Source: Hanleya hanleyi
Taxonomy: Eukaryota; Mollusca; Polyplacophora; Lepidopleurida; Hanleyidae
Length of the DNA: 64,000 nt
Reading direction: 5' to 3'
NCBI GenBank assembly: GCA_036873755.1
Contig: JAVTVY010020468.1
Location: 1 to 64,000 of the forward strand
How positions within the stretch are numbered: position 1 is the stretch's first letter; each line of letters opens with the position of its first letter. The notes beneath the pieces were generated by a model that saw only the letters and a program-made list of their open reading frames with translations, had not been told where the DNA came from and ran no database searches. The position numbers and the translations under genes were made by a program. Positions 27,101-34,200 of this stretch are shown here, piece after piece.

Positions 27101-27185
27101 AAAAACAGGGATGTGTGCAACATTGGACACCAACCATACCTTCTAGAACTGAAACAACAACTAAGAATCTGTCTTTTTCCACCAT
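15..27185 (-). CDS. CEP120: CEP120, centrosomal protein 120: gene span, 13 exons, 3' end outside window
   Basis: CEP120 is a centriole protein needed for centriole elongation, microtubule assembly and cilium formation. Thirteen minus-strand exons with GT-AG borders join in frame: 27140-27185, 23006-23274, 21005-21143, 20489-20646, 19086-19283, 13127-13246, 9181-9445, 8080-8163, 7455-7599, 5757-5906, 4659-4776, 3323-3393 and 15-117. They give 1866 coding bases, about 622 residues; human CEP120 is close to 990. From N to C there is a first C2 domain (about 1-120), the CEP120-specific second C2/DUF3668 region (about 150-310), a Ser/Pro-rich acidic linker (about 311-425) and a third C2-like domain (about 428-600). 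The C-terminal coiled coil should follow to the left of base 1. Identity rests on many family-typical stretches, such as [59 protein letters not shown] and YPFFGSAAP. Confidence 0.95.
118..1099. other. CEP120 intron 12, left part, mostly featureless
   Basis: AT-rich intron with a 20-base A tract at 360-379 and a short repeat of 'gatggccttgaaa' near 514-545. No exon, TIR element or RNA gene was recognised. The many short reading frames here lack family likeness. Confidence 0.6.
1100..2012. repeat. 31-bp minisatellite, about 29 copies
   Basis: Diverged head-to-tail copies of a unit of about 31 bp, core GGATTACTGCTGGATAGGCC followed by AGTCCCGTGTG. Copies differ by point changes and small indels, so the array is old. 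It lies in CEP120 intron 12. Confidence 0.9.
2035..2905. repeat. about 190-bp tandem repeat, 4-5 diverged copies
   Basis: Repeated blocks contain 'aatcatccaatgacagctga', 'ctgcagcaaactt', 'acatgtacatgtgcac' and 'tttcatctcctaaatagcac' in the same order. The last copy is cut near 2905. Bivalve introns often carry such arrays, sometimes as pearl/Helentron cores; no ends were identified here. Confidence 0.75.
2906..3322. other. intron segment, low complexity
   Basis: Holds a T-rich run (2971-3010) and a short ACCGAC repeat near 3055-3085. Nothing else was recognised. Confidence 0.5.
3323..3393 (-). CDS. CEP120: CEP120 exon 12
   Basis: Residues 565-587. It encodes [19 protein letters not shown], matching human GEQCWRQTYSESVPV. 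The acceptor is gttatacag and the donor gtgagt. It ends two bases into a Gly codon completed by the next exon. Confidence 0.88.
3428..4156. mobile_element. TIR element, 'GTGAAACCTGTG' family, 729 bp
   Basis: The left end ATGAAACCTGTGTATACAGA and the right end CAGTATTCACAGGTTCCACT are inverted versions of the same terminus. Related ends occur at 4290 and 11188-11591. The inside has no recognisable gene, so this is a non-autonomous DNA transposon. Confidence 0.6.
4289..4400. mobile_element. partial 'GTGAAACCTGTG' family end
   Basis: Starts AGTGAAACCTGTGTAAACTG and continues like the left end of the 3428 copy ('ggttcaaaatag' matches 'ggttcaaaatac'). No partner end was found before exon 11, so it looks like a solo end or truncated copy. 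Confidence 0.5.
4659..4776 (-). CDS. CEP120: CEP120 exon 11, third C2 domain
   Basis: Residues 525-564. It encodes [19 protein letters not shown], then [21 protein letters not shown], matching human RIPLLVELWHKD and LLLGIARIQLSNI. The acceptor is atatcaccag and the donor gtacat. The phase fits both neighbours. Confidence 0.94.
4777..5756. other. intron 10, with a foldback at 5121-5325
   Basis: The arms around 5121-5168 and 5281-5325 share 'gtgac(c/g)tc' and 'aacctgattacgat' in inverted order, enclosing CRE-like 'gacgtc' motifs. A related segment lies near 39530-39660. The rest is featureless. Confidence 0.5.
5757..5906 (-). CDS. CEP120: CEP120 exon 10, third C2 domain
   Basis: Residues 475-524. 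It encodes [20 protein letters not shown], then [15 protein letters not shown] and QQLQETFL, nearly colinear with human [12 protein letters not shown] and QSYCAFDFA. The acceptor is tgtttcag and the donor gtaaat. The exon is GC-richer than its surroundings. Confidence 0.95.
5907..7454. other. CEP120 intron 9, no element recognised
   Basis: Contains a GACA microsatellite at 7138-7152 and AT-rich sequence near 6470-6700. I see no exon, TIR pair or RNA gene. Confidence 0.5.
7455..7599 (-). CDS. CEP120: CEP120 exon 9, start of third C2 domain
   Basis: Residues 427-474. After a short Thr-rich lead it reads [17 protein letters not shown] and TMNIFLR, matching human SHHFCFSIDLRSI and CILR. The acceptor is acatgtatag and the donor gtcaga. 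The exon ends two bases into an Arg codon completed by exon 10. Confidence 0.92.
8080..8163 (-). CDS. CEP120: CEP120 exon 8
   Basis: Residues 399-426. A short lysine-rich linker exon reading [19 protein letters not shown], then [10 protein letters not shown]. It is called from clean phase continuity on both sides and strong splice sites (acceptor tttcttacag, donor gtatgt) rather than from conserved sequence. Confidence 0.8.
8205..8640. repeat. ATTAATG-rich foldback-like repeat
   Basis: Dense in ATTAATG/CATTAAT words on both strands. The left part ('gtcattaaaatgcc') and right part ('gacattttaatggggtttca') are inverted relatives, suggesting a degenerate foldback element or MITE. Edges are approximate. 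Confidence 0.5.
8809..9045. mobile_element. MITE family A, copy 1
   Basis: Ends are GGTAATCCCTCTAATAATTC on the left and an inverted, diverged form ending ATTACC on the right. The inside has 'cacttcctgtgatt' and 'tttgatcacc' blocks shared with the copies at 12225, 13556 and 43099. Length is 237 bp, with no coding capacity. Confidence 0.8.
9181..9445 (-). CDS. CEP120: CEP120 exon 7, disordered linker
   Basis: Residues 311-398. It begins [15 protein letters not shown] and continues as a Ser/Pro/Lys-rich stretch ([15 protein letters not shown]), then an acidic patch with [13 protein letters not shown]. Low conservation is expected, because this linker between the second and third C2 regions is disordered in the family. 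The acceptor is ttttcag and the donor gtttgt, one base into an Asp codon completed by exon 8. Confidence 0.86.
9500..10975. repeat. 153-bp tandem array, pearl/Helentron-like
   Basis: About eight copies of a unit containing 'gcacaactagaccccaaggg', 'aaatttgagaaagatccatg' and 'caagatggccgcctggtggc'. The array ends in a 9-bp-stem hairpin (TAGCTCATC at 10939, GATGAGCTA to 10970). A left 'tgtagctcatctgg' edge lies near 9510. Array plus terminal hairpin is the layout of bivalve pearl/HINE elements; the assignment is inferred. Confidence 0.7.
10976..11187. other. intron segment, nothing recognised
   Basis: AT-rich sequence between the 153-bp array and the next TIR element. Confidence 0.5.
11188..11591. 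mobile_element. TIR element, 'GTGAAACCTGTG' family, 404 bp
   Basis: The left end AGTGAAACCTGTGAATACAC and the right end GGTCAGTTTACACAGGTTTCACT (seen from 11569) are inverted repeats. The inside holds a CpG-rich patch with 'gacgtcacgcgc' and 'aatggcggcgac' (11270-11340), unlike its AT-rich edges. It has no transposase. Confidence 0.75.
11661..11995. mobile_element. MITE, 335 bp, about 50-bp TIRs
   Basis: The left end TTAGGGCAATCCCGCTCTCT continues with 'aaaatgaaggtaaaaa'. The right end is its inverted copy (TTAGGGCGATCTTGCTCTCT on the minus strand, then the same 'aaaatgaaggtaaaaa'). No clear target duplication and no coding sequence. Confidence 0.8.
12225..12439. mobile_element. MITE family A, copy 2
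   Basis: 215 bp. Left GGTAATTCCCCTAATAATTC; right inverted end TGAATTATTAGCGGAATTACC. It shares 'acttcctgtgatt' with the other copies but has a replaced middle. Confidence 0.8.
12440..13126. other. intron 6 segment, nothing recognised
   Basis: No exon, TIR pair or RNA gene was seen between MITE copy 2 and exon 6. Confidence 0.5.
13127..13246 (-). CDS. CEP120: CEP120 exon 6
   Basis: Residues 271-310, 40 whole codons. It encodes [17 protein letters not shown] and [20 protein letters not shown], matching human [10 protein letters not shown] and LLKKGSTEI. Both borders are phase 0 (acceptor ttattatag, donor gtgagt). It is separated from exon 5 by a 5.8-kb intron holding two large palindromes and a TIR element. 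Confidence 0.94.
13438..13545. repeat. fragment of hAT-end repeat (CTACCTGTC/GACAGGTAG words)
   Basis: Alternating 'gacaggtag' and 'ctacctgtc' words resemble the subterminal sequence of the element at 49389-50661. Similar fragments lie at about 23625-23720 and 29586-29690, so this looks like dispersed remains of one family. Confidence 0.45.
13556..13801. mobile_element. MITE family A, copy 3
   Basis: Left 'tttcctctaataattcgatc'; right 'cacttcctgtgattgaatta' then 'ggaattac'. The middle is close to copy 1 ('aaccattttgtcaacttcct'). Confidence 0.8.
14293..15011. repeat. large palindrome, 342-bp arms, 34-bp loop
   Basis: The arms 14293-14634 and 14669-15011 are inverted copies at roughly 97% by eye (CACAGGCCCGCAAAACAAGA on one edge, its complement on the other). 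The inner edge carries 'ctgattggtcagtcgagac'. There is no reading frame of note. It is a foldback transposon or a recent inverted duplication. Confidence 0.9.
15388..16201. repeat. foldback element, 814 bp, rich in AAACGTTT
   Basis: Edges GAAGGGCCGTTC and GAACGGCCCTTC are perfect inverted repeats. The arms (about 15388-15758 and 15843-16201) are diverged inverted copies around an 85-bp centre. More than ten AACGTTT or AAACGTTT words are spread over both arms, an unusual iterated palindromic motif. Confidence 0.8.
16650..17989. mobile_element. TIR element with AGGCC ends, 1.34 kb
   Basis: The left end AGGCCTTTTATTTTTTATTT continues 'gttggttcacggat'. The right end is its inverted copy (atccgtgaaccaac, then aataaaaaac and ggcct). 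The inside (17280-17760) is CpG-rich with a minus-strand open stretch of about 85 codons, which I could not recognise. It shares the AGGCC end and the 'tacgtcggcag(g)aataaaaaa' block with 57350-58615. Confidence 0.75.
18000..19085. other. intron 5 segment with repeat fragments
   Basis: 'gcagatgtaatatatt' and 'gtctggaatatttctgtac' occur twice (about 18554 and 18882). 'gaagtacccggagagaacca' at about 18735 is a phrase common in molluscan repeats. It also contains the G20 tract. Confidence 0.45.
18641..18660 (+). repeat. homopolymer of 20 G
   Basis: An uninterrupted run of 20 G, able to form G-quadruplexes and prone to length error. A G14 run is at 20343-20356 and a C13 run at 46331-46343. Confidence 0.95.
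19086..19283 (-). CDS. CEP120: CEP120 exon 5, DUF3668/C2B core
   Basis: Residues 205-270, 66 whole codons. It includes [31 protein letters not shown] and [17 protein letters not shown]. This is the most conserved part of the CEP120-specific domain. Both splice sites are phase 0: acceptor ttgacag, donor gtaagg. Confidence 0.95.
19861..20208. repeat. 29-bp minisatellite, 12 copies
   Basis: Unit TGCAGGTTATCAGCCTCTCA plus TGTCTGTAA. Copies are nearly identical (a T/C change in a few, one 3-base deletion near 20072, one 'gcctg' variant), so expansion was recent. It lies in intron 4 of CEP120. Confidence 0.95.
20489..20646 (-). CDS. CEP120: CEP120 exon 4, start of DUF3668/C2B region
   Basis: Residues 152-204. 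It contains [12 protein letters not shown], then [19 protein letters not shown], matching the human GYHQIG and CTDSFIMSVTIAFATQLEQ stretches. The acceptor follows a pure T tract (13 T then cag) and the donor is gtactc. The reading frame joins exons 3 and 5 without a gap. Confidence 0.93.
20829..20981. repeat. small foldback, 153 bp
   Basis: Left 'ttgcaatacacatcataagg' and 'tgttggggttat' are matched in inverted order by 'ataaccccaaca' and 'cctatgacacctattgcaaa'. A short foldback or MITE just outside exon 3. Confidence 0.65.
21005..21143 (-). CDS. CEP120: CEP120 exon 3
   Basis: Residues 106-151. It encodes [20 protein letters not shown], then [10 protein letters not shown] and [10 protein letters not shown], matching the human segment KWYQLLSNKY...FKAKGAPPR. 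The acceptor is tttcctcag and the donor gtaagt; the exon ends one base into the next codon. It closes C2A and leads into the linker before the second C2 region. Confidence 0.93.
21535..22975. repeat. 60-bp minisatellite, about 24 copies
   Basis: The unit has 'catacatatgataaaggacc', 'accgaccctctcacttacac' and 'acattccacagaatcacaaa' in that order. Some copies are stop-free on the plus strand (22429-22866), which yields a repetitive open frame with no sign of being a gene. It fills most of CEP120 intron 2. Confidence 0.95.
23006..23274 (-). CDS. CEP120: CEP120 exon 2, C2 domain A
   Basis: Residues 16-105. It contains [20 protein letters not shown], then [30 protein letters not shown] and [15 protein letters not shown], collinear with the body of the human C2A domain. 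The acceptor is caacag and the donor is gtagta. The next exon starts at a codon border with TSKWYPLL, as in vertebrate CEP120 (KWYQLL). Confidence 0.95.
23625..23720. repeat. hAT-end-like fragment
   Basis: 'ctacctgtctgcgacaggt' and 'gacaggtag' words arranged as at the ends of the 49389-50661 element. No partner end or target duplication was identified. Confidence 0.4.
23740..24555. other. intron 1 segment, nothing recognised
   Basis: No exon, TIR pair or RNA gene was seen. Confidence 0.5.
24560..25015. repeat. about 220-bp tandem dimer
   Basis: Two diverged copies share 'ggtcataactctatgaaata' / 'ggcataactccataaaatat', 'gggccgaga', 'atttggtagctgta' and 'actggttacattcaagca'. It matches the style of the dispersed animal repeat 'CATAACTC..AAGGGCCGAGA'. 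Confidence 0.7.
25455..25665. repeat. about 57-bp tandem repeat, 4 copies
   Basis: Units contain 'catttccattac', 'tactgtgac' and 'tatgcaacaattggat' in order. Diverged array in CEP120 intron 1. Confidence 0.7.
25865..26881. repeat. 1-kb foldback, 400-bp arms, CpG-rich
   Basis: The arms 25865-26270 and 26489-26881 are inverted copies (TTCAATCATGAACGGCGCTC at the left edge, its complement at the right). They enclose a centre of about 218 bp. The arms are unusually CpG-rich for an intron and both carry 'gacgaccaacatc' beside a donor-like 'cttac'. It sits in CEP120 intron 1, under 300 bp from exon 1. No coding sequence. Confidence 0.88.
27140..27185 (-). CDS. CEP120: CEP120 exon 1, start codon
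   Basis: It encodes [16 protein letters not shown], the first strand of C2 domain A, and matches the human start MVSKSDQLLIVVSILEG in register. The exon ends after the first base of the Gly codon at a gtatgg donor; exon 2 begins with GT, which completes Gly. A second in-frame ATG lies nine bases upstream (27194), giving MLR before the family-like Met. An in-frame TGA directly precedes it, so translation cannot start further out. I chose 27185 because it fits the length of the family N-terminus. Confidence 0.87.
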
Positions 27186-27322
27186 CCTCAACATTCAGTT
27201 CGAATTTACGTATGATTTTAGTATCAGAACGATCGCGAGCGATCAAACATCACTTTTGAAAACAGCCGCCATACTTGTTTCTGTATCAAACCCGGAAGTG
27301 ACGGACAGCTGGGCTGATGTAA

Positions 27323-27330
27323 TGACGTCA
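27323..27330. promoter_or_regulatory. palindromic CRE-type site TGACGTCA
   Basis: A perfect 8-bp CREB/ATF consensus lies 138 bp upstream of the CEP120 start and 727 bp upstream of the CSNK1G start. It is seen directly; its function is inferred from position only. Copies of the same octamer also occur inside repeats (for example near 3820), so chance or repeat origin is possible. Confidence 0.35.
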
Positions 27331-28006
27331 TGAAATGATTAACTAATAGTTAAAACAACAGGAAAATAAAGGTGTAAAGAAAGTGGCATGTGCGCTAATA
27401 GGAGTAGTTTATTCCATGTATCCTCCTGTCCTGTTCGAGTAAATATTTAAGCCGTTGTTAACAAAAACATACGACACCACCTGGAAACGGGAAATTCCGA
27501 CCTGCGCAAACTGACATACCGGTTCACTCATTTCCGGCAAATAATTATTTCGACTTCTAATATAATTCTCGAAAAAAGACAACTAGTGGCCAGATACATG
27601 ACTTTTCGAGGTTTTTCAATATCGTACTTAGTGGAGTGGTTTAAATGTAGTCGATATATTTCGGGAATAAACTCACTTTACTTGATTTTAGACACACGCG
27701 TAGTGATATGCTAATGCCGATTGTTCACAGATACAGTTCCCGTGTCTGATAATTTGCGGAAAAAAGATCAACCGCATTGTAGATGGATAAATTTCGCTTT
27801 CTGTGGACGAAAACGTCTCCGTAATTCGACAGAATTGTGCCAGATGACAACCTGGAGTGTTACTAGACTGAATTTCAACCCACATAGGTGGTTAAATAAC
27901 GGTGCGGTGTGGGAAAACAATGTCCCCCACCACTGGAAGGTCCACTTTGAAAGTCGGCTGATCGGAGAGGTCTCACTCAGTTGAAGATCGCTCTGAGCTG
28001 GCATTC

Positions 28007-28024
28007 ATGGTGATTTGTTTGTAG
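28007..28024 (+). promoter_or_regulatory. short upstream ORF before CSNK1G start
   Basis: ATG GTG ATT TGT TTG TAG encodes five residues in a different frame from the kinase and stops 32 bases before its ATG. It would sit in the mRNA leader if the leader is not spliced at the nearby gtttgtag. It could dampen translation; no other evidence supports a role. Confidence 0.3.
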
Positions 28025-28056
28025 AGGTCGGACGGAAATTTATATTTGCATCCTCC

Positions 28057-28252
28057 ATGAGCAATTTACAGAAACGTGAACGTGAGAGCCGAAGTGACGA
28101 CCAGACACGGAGGATTTCTAAAAGCAGCGCCAGAAGCATGCATAGCTCAAGCAGACAGCCCAATACGGGCAATTCGGGAGTCCTCATGGTGGGACCAAAC
28201 TTTCGAGTTGGCAAAAAAATTGGCTGTGGGAACTTTGGTGAATTGAGGCTTG
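28057..28252 (+). CDS. CSNK1G: CSNK1G coding exon 1
   Basis: It begins [19 protein letters not shown], a tail variable between species, then [19 protein letters not shown] and [17 protein letters not shown]. The start is the first in-frame ATG after an in-frame TGA at 27994. The exon ends one base into the Gly codon at donor gtaagt; exon 2 completes it with GC. Human CK1 gamma has the same sequence around this point (GELRLGKNLYTNE). Confidence 0.95.
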
Positions 28253-31200
28253 GTAAGTGGCCTTGGGTGGCAGTCAAATTGCATAATCTTATGTATGGAT
28301 TTTCTTGTCTATGATACTTCGCAAGGTATACTTTCATATAGTGACACACCCAAGTACACATCGACAAATCACAAATTATGACATGAATGACAGTTGCTCA
28401 CCCTACCTCTCATAATGGGCTCAGAAGAAATGATATAAAACTGGACATACGCTGAAGTGTTTGTGTTTGAATGTTTAATTTCTTTTTTTTTGCGAAGAAT
28501 TTTAGGTTGACTGATCGAAGCAAAACATATTTTCTATTCTGTTTAGCTGGTGAATGCCATGGTTAAATAATGTAAAGAACAGAATGAATGAACAGACTTT
28601 AGTTAGATTAGCACGGGAAGCCTTATTCTCCTGTATATCACCCCATTCACCTGACTTATGTAACTGAAGGAACCGAATACAAGGCCAGTCTATTGCACAA
28701 TGTGGGGGCTCTTTCTCATAAAGCTAGTGGGTCTGTTTAGTGAAGGGGTGAAGAGTTGAATTGGAGGGTTCAGTGAAGCAATAGTGTTGAAATAATTGAT
28801 TAAGGGCCTCGGCTCCTCAGACAGCTTGTCGTGGGGTTCCCGGGGATTGACCTAGGGTGTCTCGTGCACACTCCAGGTCATGGTAAGAATAGGCCTCGGC
28901 TCCTCAGAGAGCTTGTCATAAGAGGCGACTGACTGGGGCACGTTAAATCATATTCACTCACTCACTCACTCAACTAGGTTTTGACATCAGCCCGACAGTG
29001 CAGAATCTATATTTTACTAAGAAATGCACCCTACAGGCTCAGATCCTTCCATTCATGAAAAGTACTATAGATGTTTCAAGTCCCACCCCTTAATTCTAAT
29101 GAGGCACAGTCATGAGTAAGCATGGACCGTTTTACCAGAGCGCACTGTGGGAAGGATATCTGATGTGGGCATTTTTGAAAAGTACGGTCTGTCATTTGTG
29201 TGATTGACATGTATGATTTACCTTTCACAACACCTGTGACTGTGGATTTTCCATTGCATTTTGTCAGTTATGGCATTGTATTGTCCAGGATATTTAGTTG
29301 CAATGTAACTCTAGGCAGCTCTCCTGGATGGATTCTGACTGATCAAGGTACCGCAAAACTCAAACTCGTGACTGTCTGTTCGCTGATTCCCATGGTGTTC
29401 AATGTCATTTTCGTCAAATTTAATGTTACAAAGTACCTTGCCCACATGTATTTTGTGTCAATGTTTTAGACTTGTCACTCTCAGATATAGTAATTCAATT
29501 ATGTTGATTCAGATTTGATTCTTATTTACTTGCAATGTCTTGTGAAACTTCATGAAATGGACATGTACATCAGTTCTCACACGAGGTGTCGAAATTAACA
29601 CATGCCCATCAGGTACTTTTTGCAGGAGACCAGTAAAAAATAACTTATCGGTCTCAGGTGACAGGCGACCTGTTCGTGGTTTAATCATTTTTGCTCATAA
29701 ACTTTCAATCTGAATGCAGGTAACTGCCAACAGATAATTAATGCATTAGACACAAATCAAATCAGGCCTCCATACTAGACTGGATCCAGCCCCTGTTTCA
29801 TAATGTATTTTAAACGGGAAACAAGAGGAAGTAACTCTGCCTATTAAGAAATGCTTGAAACAGGGACTGGACGGAACGTCACAACGGAGCTAACTTTGCA
29901 AGAAAAAATGCACAATATACTGTGCATTTTTTGTCACCAATGAAAACTCCGTATTCTGACCCCGCCCCCAACTCAAAGGAGTTGATTGGTTCGTTCATAT
30001 ACGCACGCTGGAAGCAATGTGTTCATGTGACGTCAACAATGAGAATGACGTTACTACCATGACCTCAACAATGGGAATGACGTTACTGCCGAGACGTCAC
30101 AGTATGGCATTAGAATGAAATTGATACAAATGTTGCGACCGAAGGTAAAAACATGTCAATCGTCCAGACTAACCACGCCTCCAGATGGAATCTTTACATG
30201 ACGAAACCCATCAAATCGTCCAGTCTCTATTTTAAAAATAATTTTTTCATTTTTTTTTTTTCATTCTCTTTATTTATTTATCAAACGAATATATTTATTA
30301 AAGATCATTTTATTATTATTAAATAGTACATATGAAATAGAGACTCGTCCAGTCTAGCCTCCATACTAGAATCTTGCTTCATATTATGAAACATTACAAT
30401 ACGCAAGAGTAACATTAGGCCTCTGTTAATTAATCTTTAGTTTCTCATGACCCGCCCGCATGTTTTTTGTCGTAACAATAATTACGCATTGTTTTAATTA
30501 TTTGGCATTTTTTGCTGCAAAAAAAAAAAAATCTGCAGAACAAGGCAGCGCGAAATAACGCCTGCCTACGTGCCGCCGGCAAGTGAATTTTTCCGTCGAC
30601 AAGTTGCAAAAAATCTACCTGTCGCATGCGGCAAGTAGGATTTCATCTAACAAAAACGATAAAATGCGATCAATTTTCGTAAATACCTTTTAGAAGTCTA
30701 GATCTATCTGAAGGAACGGACAATCCAAGAAATAATCCATTGAAAATTTATTTCAAGTCGATCTTTGGCCATTGTTGTTCGTGTTCTCTGTCAACATTTC
30801 CCGCGCCAAGTGTACTTCCGGTTGCGCGCCAAACCTTGCGCGGTAGTCCGGTGCATGCAAAAGTCGGACCTGTTACGAAACGGAATTGGACTATCTGTTT
30901 TTTTCCAGTTCGTACCGATGGTAAATAATATTGTTGGCTTCTTATTTTGGGCTTCTATTCACAAGCTGACGTTTTTCTGTGCAGACATTTAAGTTAATTG
31001 ATAATTCCAACGGGACTCTGGTGGCTGATTCTAATTTATTGGAAGCAGCAATTTACAAGGGGAGACCTATTGATAAATATAAGTAAATATAGTTGGGATC
31101 TGGTTAACTCCCTTCAAATTTTCATTCTTTAATATGATATAATGTCACAGGTGCCATTTAAATTTCACATGATTTAGTCAGCAACAAAGCTTTTTGCAGT

Positions 31201-34200
31201 TCTAATTGCAGAAATTAGGGGAAATAGTTGTCTTTGACATATCAAAGTTCATCACATACATAACTTCTTTTTTATTGCAATATCTTAATGCAGCCAAATA
31301 ATTAATAATTAATAATTACAGCATTCAGCATCATCATAATTTCCTCCCAAGGTCATGAGAAGCTAAAGATTAATTAACAGAGGCCTTATCATATCATTAG
31401 TAATAGTACATTCAGGCTAATGTTGAGAAGAGACTTGTAGAAATGGTATTTACCCTTCACCAGAAACAAGTAATTTTTTTACAATTCAACCCTGGCACAT
31501 AGCTGGGTGAATATTCCGAGAGACTGCACAATGTCAAGTTGTGTGACGTTTGCATTGTCAAAATGATGTCAGGTGCAGGGGTTATTCTAGCCCAAAATCT
31601 TTCATCTACTCAATTTGAGAATTTCACAAAACTCAATTTTTCGGCGCCAGGGGTTATTCTAGCCCAAAATTGTTCACAAACTCAATTTCAAAATTTTGGA
31701 AACTCAATTTTTTTGCGCGCCGTACAAAACTCAATATTTTTCATCGCACCAATTACAGAACTGAGGTTGGTCATATGTTTACGAGAACAGAAACACTGTA
31801 GATGCTACTTTAGAGATCGACAAATACTGACAACCCTATTGACATGAATTATATACAGTCTATGTAACATTGGTAAAATAACCCAGTGTTACGTGATAAC
31901 CCGTTGGCCCAAACCGTGGCAGGGTACCGTGTGTTGTCCAACAATTGAAGGCGACAGTAGCGTGTCGTGTCTTCTTAGAGCAACAACAACATATTGAACT
32001 GCTGCTGCGTTGTCAATCAAGATATAAACATCAGCCTAAAATGTTCGGCCTTCGACCGAATACACTTGTACACTCCTGTTCAACCACACCAAACCACAGT
32101 ATGGCCATTGTCAGTTAATAGGTTGTTTAGCTTGACCTTCTCATAATAAAACATACATGCTAGAAGCTATAATTATTAATTATTGAAGCTGAATTTTCTA
32201 CCGTTGACAGAGAAGAATGTGATTGAATATATAACCTGACAAAATTCCTATTTTACAGATTTATACACTCTGAAATCTCTCATAAAGATCACCAGAAAAA
32301 AACATTTATGAAATAATTATTCTCTAAAGAGACATCTTAAGTTTGCTTTAATTTAATTGAAACATAACATAAATAATTATGGTAGACAGTAAAACTCAAA
32401 AGCGCACACATTCTGTAAATAGAAATCCTGGGAAACCACTCTTACTTGTGACCACTATTAAAGATAACTGCAGGATTTATTACCCGAATTTTCAACTTCT
32501 TTTATTCTTTTATAATGACTGAAGATAGGGATTCTCTGTCCAGGGCAACGACTTTTGTATGCCCTTAGGCTGTACGAGTATTTCGTTACGTGCAGGTCGA
32601 CAGCCTGTATTGTCGTTGTTGTTGTCGGGAGTGAAGATGTGAAGCGCTCGATCACTTTGCCCAAAAGCGTATCACTAGAGAAATGAATGGTTAAATTCGG
32701 CACAATGTGCCGACTGGTTGATGAGGAAACAACTGACCCGTTAACTAAAACAATAATGGCTTTGGTACGCGACCATCAAAACTGCCGGAGTTAAAACTTG
32801 ACTGCTGTGTGTTTGACACGAGGGAATCCTCCCTAGAGATTCATGCCGGGAAAAGGACTGTGCCTCGTTTTGAAATCAGGCCAGGGGTTCCCCCAAGAAT
32901 GTGGACCAAAATGGCGGCTTTTGCCACTCGTGGCCTCCGCGCTGTGACGGCAAGCGGCCACCTCATTCGTTTTACTTGGATTTGCTTACTTATTTTTTTT
33001 ACAGTCAAAAATTACTGATAATTGATATACATACGGCATTATTTATCTCCTAACTATTGATGTGGGCGGGTCATGCGAGACAACATATCAACTGACAACT
33101 GGTAAATTGTGGGAAACTCAATATTTTTTTCGTGCGCGCAAACGGCAAAAATCGCAAAACTGAATTTTTTTTATCAAAACTTAATTTAAAAATTCTCTGC
33201 AAAACTCAATATTTTTCTTTTTTCACCGTGGTTACCACGATGAAAAAACGGCTATTAAAACCCCTGGGCGCGCCAATAATCGAAAAAACTCAATATTTCC
33301 ATGGTTTTCATAGTTTCGGCTCAGAAACTCAATTATGCAAACATTTTCATAGGGATAACTGAAAACAAATTTCAAACCCACAGTTCAAAATTACACATCC
33401 ATTATACAGGTCCGCCTTCATTTCAAGCCTGCGAATAATTTTTTCACTGGTGACCGACACTTTGGCGGGCATCAATAACTTAGTATCTAACATTTGGAAT
33501 GTGTTGCCCTGACAAAGATAGTATCTGGCTTCGTACTCAGTACTACAAAAGGTAGCTGTTTTTTCCCAGGAATAGTTGTTTATAATTGTTAGCTAACATG
33601 AAATAAATATGACTGCATGATTAACTTTGTCGAATTTCTGTATACAAGATGTAGTTTTTGGCTGAGTAAAAAACCATCAAAATTGCCTAGAAGAAGAAAA
33701 AACAATACGATGTTTATCAAGTATTCTGTTTGAAAATCCAATCAAATGGTACTATGCCTTTCAGTTATACTTAAAAGAGAATCAACAACCCAAGATTGTT
33801 GATTTTATGACCTTGAAAATGGTAATTTTTCATTGACAGGAGATCGTCAGATACATTTCGTTGTTGTTGTTGCAAAGCCCGGGCCACTCAATTTCCGTGT
33901 CTAATTTCTTTGCCCACGGTTTTGCAGTTCATTAGTCATTGCAGTCAAAGCATTCTTATATTCTGTACATTAATGTCTATAGTGCACAAGTTTTATTCTG
34001 TTTCGAGTGGTAGCTAGCTGTAAAATACCAGATCAACATCGTTTGAAGCAACAATTTCTGCCTGGCAAACGATCCTGTCAGAGTGAATCTTGCAGCGCAT
34101 TTACTGATGATGTCAGCAATTTTGCAAAGATGGTATTTGGCAATCTTCTTAACGCTATATTTCATTGGATGATAATGAACTGCCTGTCCAATGAATGAGC

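Larger units (their letters stand above)
27186..28056. promoter_or_regulatory. divergent CEP120 / CSNK1G upstream region
   Basis: This 871-bp segment separates the two start codons and must hold both 5' UTRs and promoters unless non-coding first exons lie elsewhere. It is richer in CpG than the flanking introns (for example 27225-27245 and 27480-27540) and carries a full TGACGTCA at 27323. No TATA box was obvious at a useful distance from either start. A possible acceptor (gtttgtag) at about 28023 means the CSNK1G 5' UTR may be spliced. Confidence 0.5.

Noticed and set aside
26923..27246. Minus-strand frame of 107 codons over CEP120 exon 1
   Set aside because: It uses a different frame from the exon and runs through the splice donor; it is a shadow of the real start exon.
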